Below are positions 1 to 6,682 of a DNA stretch of 30,771 bases, piece after piece. Source of the stretch: Streptomyces caelestis (GTDB taxonomy: Bacteria > Actinomycetota > Actinomycetes > Streptomycetales > Streptomycetaceae); assembly GCF_001279005.1 (NCBI RefSeq), contig NZ_LGCN01000242.1, positions 1 through 30,771 of the forward strand. The letters are read 5' to 3'. A program made the translations under genes and the position numbers. Each line of letters begins with the position of its first letter. The first letter of the stretch is position 1. The notes under the pieces were generated by a model. The model was given only the letters and a program-made list of their open reading frames with translations, did no database searches and was not told where the DNA came from.

Positions 1-139
1 GGGCCGGCTCCGGGCCGGGGCCCGGCGGCGGGGGCGGAGGCGCGGGGTCCGGGTAGGGCTCGGGGCGCGAGGGGTCGGGGCCCGGAGTGGGACCCGGGGT
101 CGGGCCCGGCGGGACGGGGTCCGGGTACGGGTTCGTCAT
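1..139 (-). CDS. Proline-rich protein, N-terminal part, runs off the left edge
   Basis: An ATG at 139 follows a strong ribosome site (GGAGGAG, about 5 bases upstream). The 46 visible codons read MTNPYPDPVPPGPTPGPTPG and continue as P/G/D/Y repeats with no stop before the edge. More than half the residues are proline or glycine and there is no signal peptide in view. Pro-rich N-terminal tails of this kind are common on Streptomyces membrane proteins with cytosolic low-complexity heads, but the body of the protein is outside the window, so no function is assigned. It lies 75 bases after the racemase-like gene on the same strand and may share its transcript. Confidence 0.6.
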   Translation of the reverse strand, partial: MTNPYPDPVPPGPTPGPTPGPDPSRPEPYPDPAPPPPPPGPGPEPA

Positions 140-214
140 GGCGCGTCTCCTCCGGCCTGTCGCTCGACGTGGGCTCTGGACTACTCCCCGCCTACCCGAC
201 GGCCGCCTCTCCAG

Positions 215-793
215 TCACCCGCCCGCGCGACGGCGCGGGGCCGGGTGGCGCAGGCGGGCCGCCGCGGCGAGTCCCGCACGGGGACGGGACAGCACGGGCA
301 CCCGGATCGTGGTGAGCCGCTCGGCCGGGGCCACGGAGGCCTGGGCGAGGACGATCGCGTCGGCGCCGGTGACCGCGTCGGCGGCGTCCGCGACCCGGCG
401 CGCGCACCCCGCCGGGTCACCCGCCTCGAAGCATGCCCACGCCCCCTCGGCCGACACGGCCCGCACCCGGGCGGACCGTCCGGCACGGGCGGCCCCCTCC
501 TCGACCGGCGCCGCCGTCGGCCGCGGCGTGCTCTCCAGGACGGCGAGGCCGACGGCGGTCGCCTCCGCGACCCCGCCGATGGCCGAGCGGGTGCACCGCA
601 CGGCCCGGGCGCCGCGGTCGACCACCTCACGCACCCTCGCCCGCACCTCGTCGGCGACCGCCGCGGGACCGCGGGCGCGTTCCCACAGGTCCTCGGCGAC
701 GGTGTGCCGCAGCTCCAGCCCGGGGTGGTCCTCGTCGCGCAACGCGTCGAAGACGGGCACGTGAACGGGCGAGGTGTGCAGCGGTGCGAGCAC
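215..793 (-). CDS. Aspartate/glutamate racemase family protein
   Basis: 192 residues starting at GTG 793, with GAGG five bases upstream. The opening LHTSPVHVPVFDALRDE, the central AVRCTRSAIGG (around residue 65) and the late IVLAQASVAPA followed by VPVLSRP match the Asp/Glu/hydantoin racemase fold family. In that family two cysteines act as acid and base, one in a CTCS-type motif and one in a late motif. Here the first is RCTRS and the late position reads AQAS with no cysteine, so true racemase activity is doubtful. Many actinobacterial relatives with this opening are uncharacterised. The gene follows the GNAT gene by 7 bases and is probably cotranscribed with panD. The family call is fairly sure, the substrate unknown. 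Confidence 0.7.
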   Translation of the reverse strand: MLAPLHTSPVHVPVFDALRDEDHPGLELRHTVAEDLWERARGPAAVADEVRARVREVVDRGARAVRCTRSAIGGVAEATAVGLAVLESTPRPTAAPVEEGAARAGRSARVRAVSAEGAWACFEAGDPAGCARRVADAADAVTGADAIVLAQASVAPAERLTTIRVPVLSRPRAGLAAAARLRHPAPRRRAGG

Positions 794-800
794 GCGGGCC

Positions 801-1151
801 TCAGAACCGCCCGGGATGCGCCGCCAGCCACTCCTTCGCCGCCCGGATCAGCTCCGGCCCGGCCGCCGGGGCCTGGTCGGGGTGGCGTTCGGCCCACGTG
901 GCCACGTAGGGGCAGAGCGGGGCGACGGCGCCGTCCTCGCGGGCGGCGACGGCGTAGAGCTCGCGGGCGAGGGAGCCCGCGATGCCCTTGCCCTCGTGAG
1001 CGGGCTCGACGACGGTGTGCACGGGCACGAGCGCGTGTTCGGGGGTGTCGAGCGGGAAGTACTCGATCCGCCCGACGACCTCGCCGTCCGCCACCGCCTC
1101 GAGCCGGCCCGCCGCCCGGTCGTCCCGGATCTCGATGTCACCCATGGCCAC
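801..1151 (-). CDS. Small GNAT-type N-acetyltransferase (YidJ/COG2388-like)
   Basis: 116 residues. The GTG at 1151 is preferred over the ATG at 1145 because AGGAG lies six bases before the GTG. The sequence IEYFPLD, then VPVHTVVEPAHEGKGIAGSL, then LCPYVATWAERHP is the layout of the short single-domain GNAT family related to E. coli YidJ and human NATD1. In these the segment EGKGIAGSLAREL binds acetyl-CoA and CPY near the C-terminus is conserved. The protein is cytoplasmic and its acceptor is unknown. It lies 28 bases after the panD stop and 7 bases before the racemase-like start, indicating a three-gene operon. Confidence 0.85.
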   Translation of the reverse strand: MAMGDIEIRDDRAAGRLEAVADGEVVGRIEYFPLDTPEHALVPVHTVVEPAHEGKGIAGSLARELYAVAAREDGAVAPLCPYVATWAERHPDQAPAAGPELIRAAKEWLAAHPGRF

Positions 1152-1179
1152 GTCACGCTCCTGCCTCGGTCTGCGCCGG

Positions 1180-1602
1180 TCAGGCCGCTGTGACGGCCCC
1201 CGGGCTGCGCTCCTGGTCCGACCCCGGCACCGGCTCGGACGGGTCGGCCCCCAGGGACACGATGCGGTTGTCGCCGTCCACGTGCACCACCCGGGGTTCC
1301 AGCGCCCGCGCCTCGGCGTCGGTCACCTGAGCGTAACTGATGATGATCACCAGATCGCCGGGCCGGACCAGATGGGCGGCGGCCCCGTTGATCCCGATCA
1401 CCCCGGACCCGCGCTCGCCCTCGATGACGTACGTCTCCAGCCGCGCCCCGTTGGTGACGTCGACGATGTGCACGAGCTCCCCGGGCAGCAGATCGGCGGC
1501 GTCGAGCAGCTCGGCGTCGATCGTCACGGATCCCACGTAGTGCAGGTCGGCCTGGGTGACGGTGGCGCGGTGGATCTTGGACTTGAACAGAGTACGCAAC
1601 AC
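1180..1602 (-). CDS. panD: Aspartate 1-decarboxylase, pyruvoyl-dependent proenzyme
   Basis: 140 residues. The product decarboxylates L-aspartate to beta-alanine for pantothenate and coenzyme A synthesis. [20 protein letters not shown] is the canonical N-terminus. The self-cleavage site Gly24-Ser25 (HYVGSVTID) is intact, so Ser25 can become the pyruvoyl group. Arg54 and Tyr58 (GARLETYVI), which bind substrate and assist processing in the E. coli enzyme, are present, as is the NGAAAHLV segment. The GTG start at 1602 has AGGAG eight bases upstream. It heads the minus-strand group with the GNAT and racemase-like genes. Its upstream leader is partly duplicated at 5.97-6.55 kb next to a truncated panD start. 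Confidence 0.96.
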   Translation of the reverse strand: MLRTLFKSKIHRATVTQADLHYVGSVTIDAELLDAADLLPGELVHIVDVTNGARLETYVIEGERGSGVIGINGAAAHLVRPGDLVIIISYAQVTDAEARALEPRVVHVDGDNRIVSLGADPSEPVPGSDQERSPGAVTAA

Positions 1603-1865
1603 TTTGGACTCCTGGAAGACGGCTCCCTGCCTGCTTTGTGCAGGTCAAGGGCGGTCTTCACTGTACACGGGCATGCCTCCCGGCCGGAGGCCCCGCAGAA
1701 CATCGTGCACCGTACCGAGCAGGCTTCCCGCCTGCGCTTCTGCGGGAGCCGGGCTGTGGTGACGCCGCAGGCCAGGCGCTTGTCCGGCTGGCCGTCCCGG
1801 ACCATTCGGGGACTGATGCCGATCAGATGCCGACTCACCTGACGGAACATCAGGAATACGAGAGG
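1603..1865 (-). promoter_or_regulatory. panD upstream leader, one copy of a duplicated segment
   Basis: No gene is supported here. This stretch, read toward panD, is the first of two diverged copies (second copy at 5,973-6,560). The best conserved block is the last 50 bases before the start codon, containing TTGACCTGCACAAAGCAGG and CCAGGAGTCCAA. It includes a small perfect hairpin (arms 1630-1634 and 1640-1644, CCTGC/GCAGG, loop TTTGT) followed by the ribosome site. A second conserved block lies at about 1,750-1,850 (GCCGATCAGATGCCGAC). Differences between the copies fall on all three positions of the open frame alike, so this is not protein conservation. A promoter and 5' untranslated leader is the simplest reading. 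Confidence 0.5.
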
Positions 1866-1901
1866 TGCGGAACGAGCGACTCGGCCACGCCCACATCGGC
1901 G

Positions 1902-2111
1902 TCACGGCCGGCGTCTTCCCTGGGCCACGTCGGCGTGGACGTCCGGACCGACGCCTTCGTACCCGGTCGGCGCCACGAGCCCCAGCAGCCCCGACTCGCG
2001 GAGCGCGGCGGAACTCTCCACCGGGAACCTCGCCCGATCGTCCACTTCCGCCGCGTACTTGCGCAGCACGCTCGCGGCCGTCAGCACCGCCTCATGGCAC
2101 GGGTCACTCAT
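1902..2111 (-). pseudogene. Acyl-CoA dehydrogenase, N-terminal remnant
   Basis: From ATG 2111 the frame reads MSDPCHEAVLTAASVLRKYA and then ALRESGLLGLVAPTGYEG, the first two helices and the loop of the acyl-CoA dehydrogenase N-terminal domain. It stops after about 69 codons at 1902, with homology fading around DVHADVAQ. The normal protein has about 380 residues, so the FAD and CoA sites and the catalytic glutamate are absent. No continuation was found in the neighbouring frames. It lies back to back with another gene fragment, 28 bases away, which marks this as a scar of past rearrangement. Confidence 0.65.
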
Positions 2112-2139
2112 CGCCGCCCTCTTCCCCTGCCCCGCGTAG

Positions 2140-2352
2140 GCATTGCCGATACGCGACCTCACCGGGTCCGCGTCCGAGATCAGCTTCCTGCCCGGCACGG
2201 AGGACGACCCGCAACCGCGTCGGCCGGAGATCACCCTCGCCCGCCGGGTGCTCGGCGGGCAGCCGGAGGTGCCCCTGCGGCACGGCCTGGCCGAGGTCAT
2301 CCCGTCGTTCAGGGACCTGCGGGCGGCGGCGCGGCTCGACGCAGTCGACTGA
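2140..2352 (+). pseudogene. Sugar-nucleotide epimerase/decarboxylase, C-terminal remnant
   Basis: The frame from 2140 to the TGA at 2352 contains LTGSASEISFLPGTEDDPQ, then RRPEITLARRVLGGQPEVPL and GLAEVIPSFRDL. This is the C-terminal end typical of UDP-glucuronate decarboxylase and related NAD-dependent epimerases (extended SDR). An in-frame stop at 2137 precedes it, so the Rossmann domain, the cofactor site and the YxxxK catalytic site are missing. Only about 70 of about 320 residues survive. It abuts the acyl-CoA dehydrogenase fragment head to head. Confidence 0.65.
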
Positions 2353-2605
2353 ACGGCGCGCTTCGGCCCTGGCCCTCTGCGCCGCTTCCCGCCCGGGCGG
2401 CTGCCGTGCAACCCGAGCCACCGCGTCCCGCCCGGGCGTGCGGGGGCTCATGCGCCGGCCGTACGACGGACCGCCGTGCGCGGCCACTGATCCGGTGCGC
2501 TCCGGCAAACCGGCATGCGCGTTAGCGTGATCCTCTGCGGCATGGAGTGTCCATGGGCCGGGTCGGCCCGCACGAGGGTCTGCGACGGAGAGTGACGGAA
2601 CTGCG

Positions 2606-3016
2606 ATGAGTGAACTGACGAAGCCCGAGGTCGACGTCCCGGAGGGTGTCGCGCCTGCCGAACTGACCGTCCGGGACCTGGTCGTCGGGGACGGTGCCGA
2701 GGTGAAGCCGGGCACGGTGGTCAGGGTCCACTACGTCGGGGTGACCTTCGAGACGGGGAGGGAGTTCGACTCCTCCTGGGACCGTGACCAGCCCTTCAAG
2801 TTCGCCCTGGGCGGCGGCAGGGTCATCAAGGGCTGGGACCGGGGGTTGAGGGGGATGAAGGTCGGCGGTCGGCGCGAGATCGTCGTTCCCCCGCGTCTCG
2901 GCTACGGGAACCAGTCGCCCTCGCCGTTGATCCCGGCGGGCTCGACCCTGGTCTTCGTGGTGGACCTGCTCGACTCGTACTCCGCCGGCACAGGCGGCTG
3001 GAGCAACGCCCGCTGA
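2606..3016 (+). CDS. FKBP-type peptidyl-prolyl cis-trans isomerase
   Basis: 136 residues, ATG start at 2606. The core VHYVGVTFETGREFDSSW, then GGGRVIKGWDRGLRGMKVGG, then VVPPRLGYGNQ and PAGSTLVFVVDLL contains the FK506-binding pocket residues of the FKBP-12 family (Tyr of HYVG, Asp of FDSS, Trp of KGWD, Tyr of GYG). The protein catalyses proline isomerisation in protein folding. There is no signal peptide, so it is cytosolic. An N-terminal extension of about 28 residues precedes the domain, as in other Streptomyces FKBPs. It stands alone, with gene remnants on the left and an unidentified opposing frame on the right. Confidence 0.95.
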   Translation: MSELTKPEVDVPEGVAPAELTVRDLVVGDGAEVKPGTVVRVHYVGVTFETGREFDSSWDRDQPFKFALGGGRVIKGWDRGLRGMKVGGRREIVVPPRLGYGNQSPSPLIPAGSTLVFVVDLLDSYSAGTGGWSNAR

Positions 3017-3019
3017 CCC

Positions 3020-3350
3020 AGACCGTTCCTGTTTCCGCGCCCTCGCCCTCGCCCCGGGCGTTCTCGTCATGGATCCGCGCACCCGGATCCTCCGCCCACT
3101 CCGGCGCCCACGCCTTGAGTTCTTCGACCTGCCGGGAGGTGAGCCCGTACGCGGTGCAGTCCTCGTCCTCGTACCAGTCCGCGCCGACGAGCCGCTCCCG
3201 GAGGTCTTCGAGGCTGAACTCGTCGTGGGCGCGACGGCGGCCCAGGGATTCGAGGTCGGCGGTGGAACGGTGGCGGGAGGCGGCCTGAACGTCGATGAGG
3301 TCGCGGAGAATCAGGATGAAACGGTCCCATTGCCGACCGTACCGGCCCAC
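3020..3350 (-). pseudogene. Unidentified protein with lost or unclear C-terminus
   Basis: From GTG 3350 the frame reads GRQWDRFILILRDLIDVQAA, then AHDEFSLEDLRERLVGADWY and GLTSRQVEELKAWAPEWAED. This is an ordinary charged, helix-rich protein for about 105 residues with normal Streptomyces codon bias. Past about 3,020 it runs antisense through the FKBP gene and becomes Arg/Ser/Pro-rich until a stop at 2826, so the natural end is probably lost. The family was not recognised. Its first codons carry the 21-bp sequence that recurs inverted at 5,317-5,337, where it again encodes QWDRFILI. It could be a small real gene converging on FKBP. Confidence 0.4.
3309..3329 (+). repeat. Left arm of a 21-bp perfect inverted repeat flanking the GH10 gene
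   Basis: The sequence begins AATCAGGATGAAACG and ends GGTCCCA. It is the exact reverse complement of 5,317-5,337, and the match extends inward to 23 of 24 bases. The two arms enclose about 2.03 kb with the GH10 gene in the middle. No transposase and no matching target duplications were seen outside the arms. Confidence 0.85.
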
Positions 3351-3364
3351 CGCCGACCGTACCG
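3332..3364 (+). repeat. 13-bp tandem-like direct repeat (GCCGACCGTACCG x2)
   Basis: GCCGACCGTACCG occurs at 3332-3344 and again at 3352-3364. The 20-bp period puts both copies on the same face of the helix, as for a dimeric regulator. It covers the start of the leftward frame at 3350 and lies about 210 bases upstream of the GH10 start, so it could serve either gene. The regulator is unknown. Confidence 0.5.
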
Positions 3365-3571
3365 ACCGCTCTCCGGCCGTCGTTCCCGAACGGTTCTCGG
3401 CCGACGGTCCCTCACTCGCACCTGAAACAATGGCGATCAGTCACAGCGGGGCGGCGCGATCGGTCGCGCACCGTTCTTGCCGCGGCTGGGGAGGACGGCG
3501 CTCGGCGACGGTGTGGCTGAGGGCGGCGATGCCGTCGGAAGACGGGCTGAGGATACGGAGTGCTGCTGTTC

Positions 3572-5290
3572 ATGCGGTTTCGAAAGAGCGCTGTCATCGC
3601 GGTTGTGTGTGCCTTGGTCGCTGGTGTCTCGGGGGACCGTGCCGGCACCTCCGCGCCCGCGGGGGGACCTGTGGAGGACCTCCTGAACGGCAGGGACTGG
3701 GCTCACTTCGCCGGCGGGAAGCCCACGCACTCAGGGGTACGGGTCACACACCTCGACCGGCGCATCACACACCAGGACGGTACCGGCGGACAGCCGAACC
3801 CACCGGTGAACCTGCGCGGTCCCCACATGGTGTTCCGAGGGGATGTCCGGATCGAGGCCGGTCTGCGGCGCACGGATGACACGGATGCCTACCTGCATCT
3901 GTACGGTGAGACGCCGGTCATCTACGACGAATGGCGCTACGAACGGCGCGGCGTGCGCATCGGCGTGGTCGGCGAAAGGCTCCGGATCGACCGCTGGGAC
4001 GGGGACTCCGACAGACCCGCGATGACCCGGACCTTCGGGAGCGGCCTGGGGCTCGAAGTCCGCGTCGCCGTCGAAGTCCGCGCGAACAGGCTTGTGCTGG
4101 AGGCCGACGGCAGGGTCGTGGGAACCGTTCCCGCGCGGGACGTCTTCGGCAGTGGCCGCATCTGGTTCGGCGCGGATGCGGGAGCCCGCGGGAAGGGCTG
4201 GACCCTCAGCGATCTCCACGCGCGGTCACTGGGACGGGGCCGGATGTCCGTCGTGGACGCGCCTGACCTGCGAGTGCCCCGGTCCAGCGATGCGATGCGT
4301 GATCTGGCGGCGCTTCTCCCACGCCCGATCCGTATGGGAACCGCCCTGGCCGCGGGCCCCTTGCTGACCGACAGCGCCTACCGCCGGACGGCGGGTGAGG
4401 AGTTCTCCATGCTTACGCCGGAGAACGACTTCAAGCCGCAGTTCGTCCAGCCTCGACGCGGCGTGTTCGCGTTCGCGGAAGGCGATACCTTGGTGGACTT
4501 CGCCGAGGCCAACAGGATGAAGGTGCACGCCCACACCCTCGTCTGGTTCGAAGCCCTGCCCGCATGGATGCGCGCCGAGATGACGCACGAGCAACGCAGG
4601 CGCGTCATGGTGGAGCACATACGCGCGGTGGCGGGCCACTTCCGGGGGAAGGTGGCGGAATGGGACGTGGTGAACGAGCCCATGTCCGACGAGGATGAGG
4701 ACTACTCCAACGGCAACCGGGGCGTGCGGCCACAGTTGTGGTTCGAAGCGATGGGTGAGCAGTACATCGACATCGCCTTCCATGCTGCCCGCGAGGCCGA
4801 CCCGCACGCGGTGCTGTACCTCAACGAGTACGGGGTGGAGGAGGACGGTCCACGCTGGGATGCCCTCTACGCGCTGCTGATCCGGTTGAAGGAGCGGGGC
4901 GTTCCGATCGATGGCGTCGGTTTCCAGGACCACGAATACGCCGTCGGCGACCGTACCGACCCCGAGGTCTTCCGACGCAAGGTCCGGGCTTTGGCCGGGC
5001 TCGGCCTGAAGGCCCGGGTCTCGGAGGCGGACGTCCTCGTCGACGAGGACGAAGAGGACATCCAGGCCCGCCAGTTGGCGGGGAAACTCGCGGTCTGCGG
5101 CGAAGAACCCAACTGCACCTCGTTCTCGACCTGGGGTTTCACCGACAAGTACGGCTCCACGGCTGACCTGCGACACTATCCCCCGAGTCCGGGAAACGCC
5201 CTTCCCTGGGACGCGACGTACGAGGTGAAACCCGCCTACTGGGCACTGCGTGACGTCCTGGACGACGCTCGCCGCTCAGGTACCGGATAG
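3572..5290 (+). CDS. Secreted GH10-family glycoside hydrolase (xylanase-like, divergent)
   Basis: 572 residues from ATG 3572 (GGAG 11 bases upstream); an upstream GTG at 3560 overlaps that site and is less likely. MRFRKSAVIAVVCALVAGVS is a Sec signal. Residues about 35-235 form a beta-rich N-terminal domain, possibly a jelly-roll, that I cannot name. The GH10 barrel covers about 250-565: acid/base Glu369 in WDVVNEPM, nucleophile Glu485 in RVSEADV, GVGFQDH, and STWGFTDKYGS near the end. The family cuts beta-1,4-xylan. Several usual subsite residues are changed: the typical LVWHxQ reads LVWFEA, PENEMK reads PENDFK, and TELD reads SEAD. A non-standard substrate is therefore possible. It stands alone on its strand. 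Confidence 0.88.
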   Translation: MRFRKSAVIAVVCALVAGVSGDRAGTSAPAGGPVEDLLNGRDWAHFAGGKPTHSGVRVTHLDRRITHQDGTGGQPNPPVNLRGPHMVFRGDVRIEAGLRRTDDTDAYLHLYGETPVIYDEWRYERRGVRIGVVGERLRIDRWDGDSDRPAMTRTFGSGLGLEVRVAVEVRANRLVLEADGRVVGTVPARDVFGSGRIWFGADAGARGKGWTLSDLHARSLGRGRMSVVDAPDLRVPRSSDAMRDLAALLPRPIRMGTALAAGPLLTDSAYRRTAGEEFSMLTPENDFKPQFVQPRRGVFAFAEGDTLVDFAEANRMKVHAHTLVWFEALPAWMRAEMTHEQRRRVMVEHIRAVAGHFRGKVAEWDVVNEPMSDEDEDYSNGNRGVRPQLWFEAMGEQYIDIAFHAAREADPHAVLYLNEYGVEEDGPRWDALYALLIRLKERGVPIDGVGFQDHEYAVGDRTDPEVFRRKVRALAGLGLKARVSEADVLVDEDEEDIQARQLAGKLAVCGEEPNCTSFSTWGFTDKYGSTADLRHYPPSPGNALPWDATYEVKPAYWALRDVLDDARRSGTG

Positions 5291-5316
5291 GTACGGCGAA
5301 CACCGCGAACGACCAG

Positions 5317-5337
5317 TGGGACCGTTTCATCCTGATT
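5317..5337 (+). repeat. Right arm of the 21-bp inverted repeat
   Basis: Begins TGGGACCGTTTCATCC, 27 bases after the GH10 stop, and is the exact inverted copy of 3309-3329. In the rightward frame it reads QWDRFILIPRF, echoing the start of the leftward frame at 3350. It may therefore be a broken second copy of that gene's 5' end or the end of a lost mobile element. Confidence 0.85.
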
Positions 5338-5840
5338 CCGCGGTTCGCGGGGCTGGTGTGGTCCGGGAGTGAGGGATTCCTGCCGGTCAGCATCATGATC
5401 ACTGCGGGGGTGGTCGCCGGTCACCTCTGGACCCGGTGTTCGCGAGGACGAGGAGGGCCCGCAGGAGGGTGGCCGCGCGCGGCGGTTCGTCGCACGGCCG
5501 TCTCGCGCAGCAGGATGCGGGCCGCGTGATGAGTTGTGCACCAGGTGCCACCACAGCGCTTCACGCAGCCGGCACCGCCGGACACGGCCGATGCCGCCGG
5601 CCGCGCCGCCCGACGACCGCCGGCATCGGCGCCGGACGCGCCTGGATCAAGGCGATGCGTCGATGCCGGTGATCATCGGGGCAGGAGCTGAAAGCTGTCG
5701 GCACTTCCCGCGCCGAGCACGGCGGAGGGACCTCTCGGAACTCCCCGCCTTGCGGTGCTTCGGTTTCGCCGGCTGGTGCGTGTTCGGGTGGACCTGCCGG
5801 CGCACCCGGTGGACGTGGTCGGCCACGACGTGGTTGACGT
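5338..5840. other. Gene-free stretch after the GH10 gene
   Basis: No frame here resembles a known family. The rightward frame continuing from the inverted repeat (SGSEGFLPVSIMITAGVVAG) is weakly membrane-like and then turns to Arg/Gly-rich sequence. A short leftward frame at 5,647-5,847 begins MVNVNHVVADHVHRVRRQ but has no convincing ribosome site or match. The stretch is best read as decayed DNA between the repeat arm and the panD-leader copy. Confidence 0.5.
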
Positions 5841-6017
5841 TCACCACCCGGACGGCGCCGGGCGGCGCGACAGGCCCCTGTGACGGTTGCAGGTCAGCAT
5901 GCCGGACACCGTCCGGCCCGATGCTGACCGTTTGCTGACCTCGATGTGGCGATCAGGCACCTGAACTGCGTAAACAGCAGAACGCCAGATCTTGGACGTG
6001 AACATCGTGCGCAGCAC
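5841..6017 (-). pseudogene. Truncated second panD start
   Basis: From GTG 6017 (AGGAG six bases upstream) the frame reads MLRTMFTSKIWRSAV and then leaves the PanD sequence, ending after 58 codons at 5841. True PanD starts [20 protein letters not shown], so ten to fifteen codons survive. The Gly-Ser processing site and all catalytic residues are gone. It sits directly after a copy of the panD leader, showing that a leader plus the start of panD was duplicated and the rest lost or never copied. Confidence 0.7.
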
Positions 6018-6560
6018 GTTGGACTCCTGGAAGCCGACTCCCTGCCTGCTTTGTGCAGGTCAAAGGCGCCCTTCACTGTGCATCGGCATGCCTTCGGCTC
6101 GAAGACCTTCAGGAACATCGTTCGCTGCTGTGACCAGGCTTCCCGCCTGCGCGCTTCTGCGCCGGCCACGCTGCTTCGAAGACCGTCCGCAGCAGCGTGG
6201 CCGCCCAGGGCCGGGCCGACTTCGGAACCTGGCTCAGCAAGTTCCTCGCGCAGTGACGCGGCATCGCTGCGTCGCGGCCCGCTGCCCGCCACCGCCGACG
6301 CCCTCGTCGCCGTGCCTGACATCACCGTGGCACGACCAGTCACGTAGTCGGACCGCGCCGGCCGCGCCGCAGTTCGTCAGGACCGTCAGGACGGCCGGGC
6401 ACTGCGCGGCTCGGTCCGCAGCACGGGCGTACTCGTGCCCCATCCGGGCCGAGCTGTCGCGACGCCGCCGGCCGAGCGCCGGTCGGGTAGACCCATACGG
6501 AATATGCGGGGACCTCTGCCGATCAGATGCCGACCCACCTGACGGCATGTCGATTCATGA
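6018..6560 (-). repeat. Second copy of the panD leader, split by about 280 extra bases
   Basis: Bases 6018-6165 match the block before panD (CTGCACAAAGCAGGCAGGG, the 5-bp hairpin at 6045-6059, AGGAGTCCAA and the GGCTTCCCGCCTGCGC block). Bases about 6,449-6,545 match 1,749-1,848 (GCCGATCAGATGCCGAC and CACCTGACGG). Between these two blocks the panD copy has only a few bases, whereas this copy has roughly 280 that contain a perfect 12-bp inverted repeat. No gene is supported in 6,018-6,682. Confidence 0.65.
6163..6203. repeat. 12-bp inverted repeat inside the extra segment of the leader copy
   Basis: CGGCCACGCTGC (6163-6174) and GCAGCGTGGCCG (6192-6203) are exact reverse complements with a 17-base loop. 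This lies at the left border of the segment missing from the panD-proximal copy. It could be a terminator-like hairpin or a trace of the inserted DNA. Confidence 0.55.
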
Positions 6561-6682
6561 GGGTGGCAGACCGCGTCATTTCCGCGCGGAACGCGCGGCG
6601 CCCGACCACCGGACGGCCCGTGCCGGAAGCCCCCGTCGCGGGCGAGCCGGCGGGCCGCGACCGGGGTCACGTGGTGTGCGGG

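Noticed and set aside
4226..5176. 316-codon frame antisense to the GH10 gene
   Set aside because: No family resemblance; it follows from GH10 codon bias.
5647..5847. Leftward frame beginning MVNVNHVVADHVHRVRRQ
   Set aside because: No ribosome site, no match, and it overlaps the truncated panD tail.
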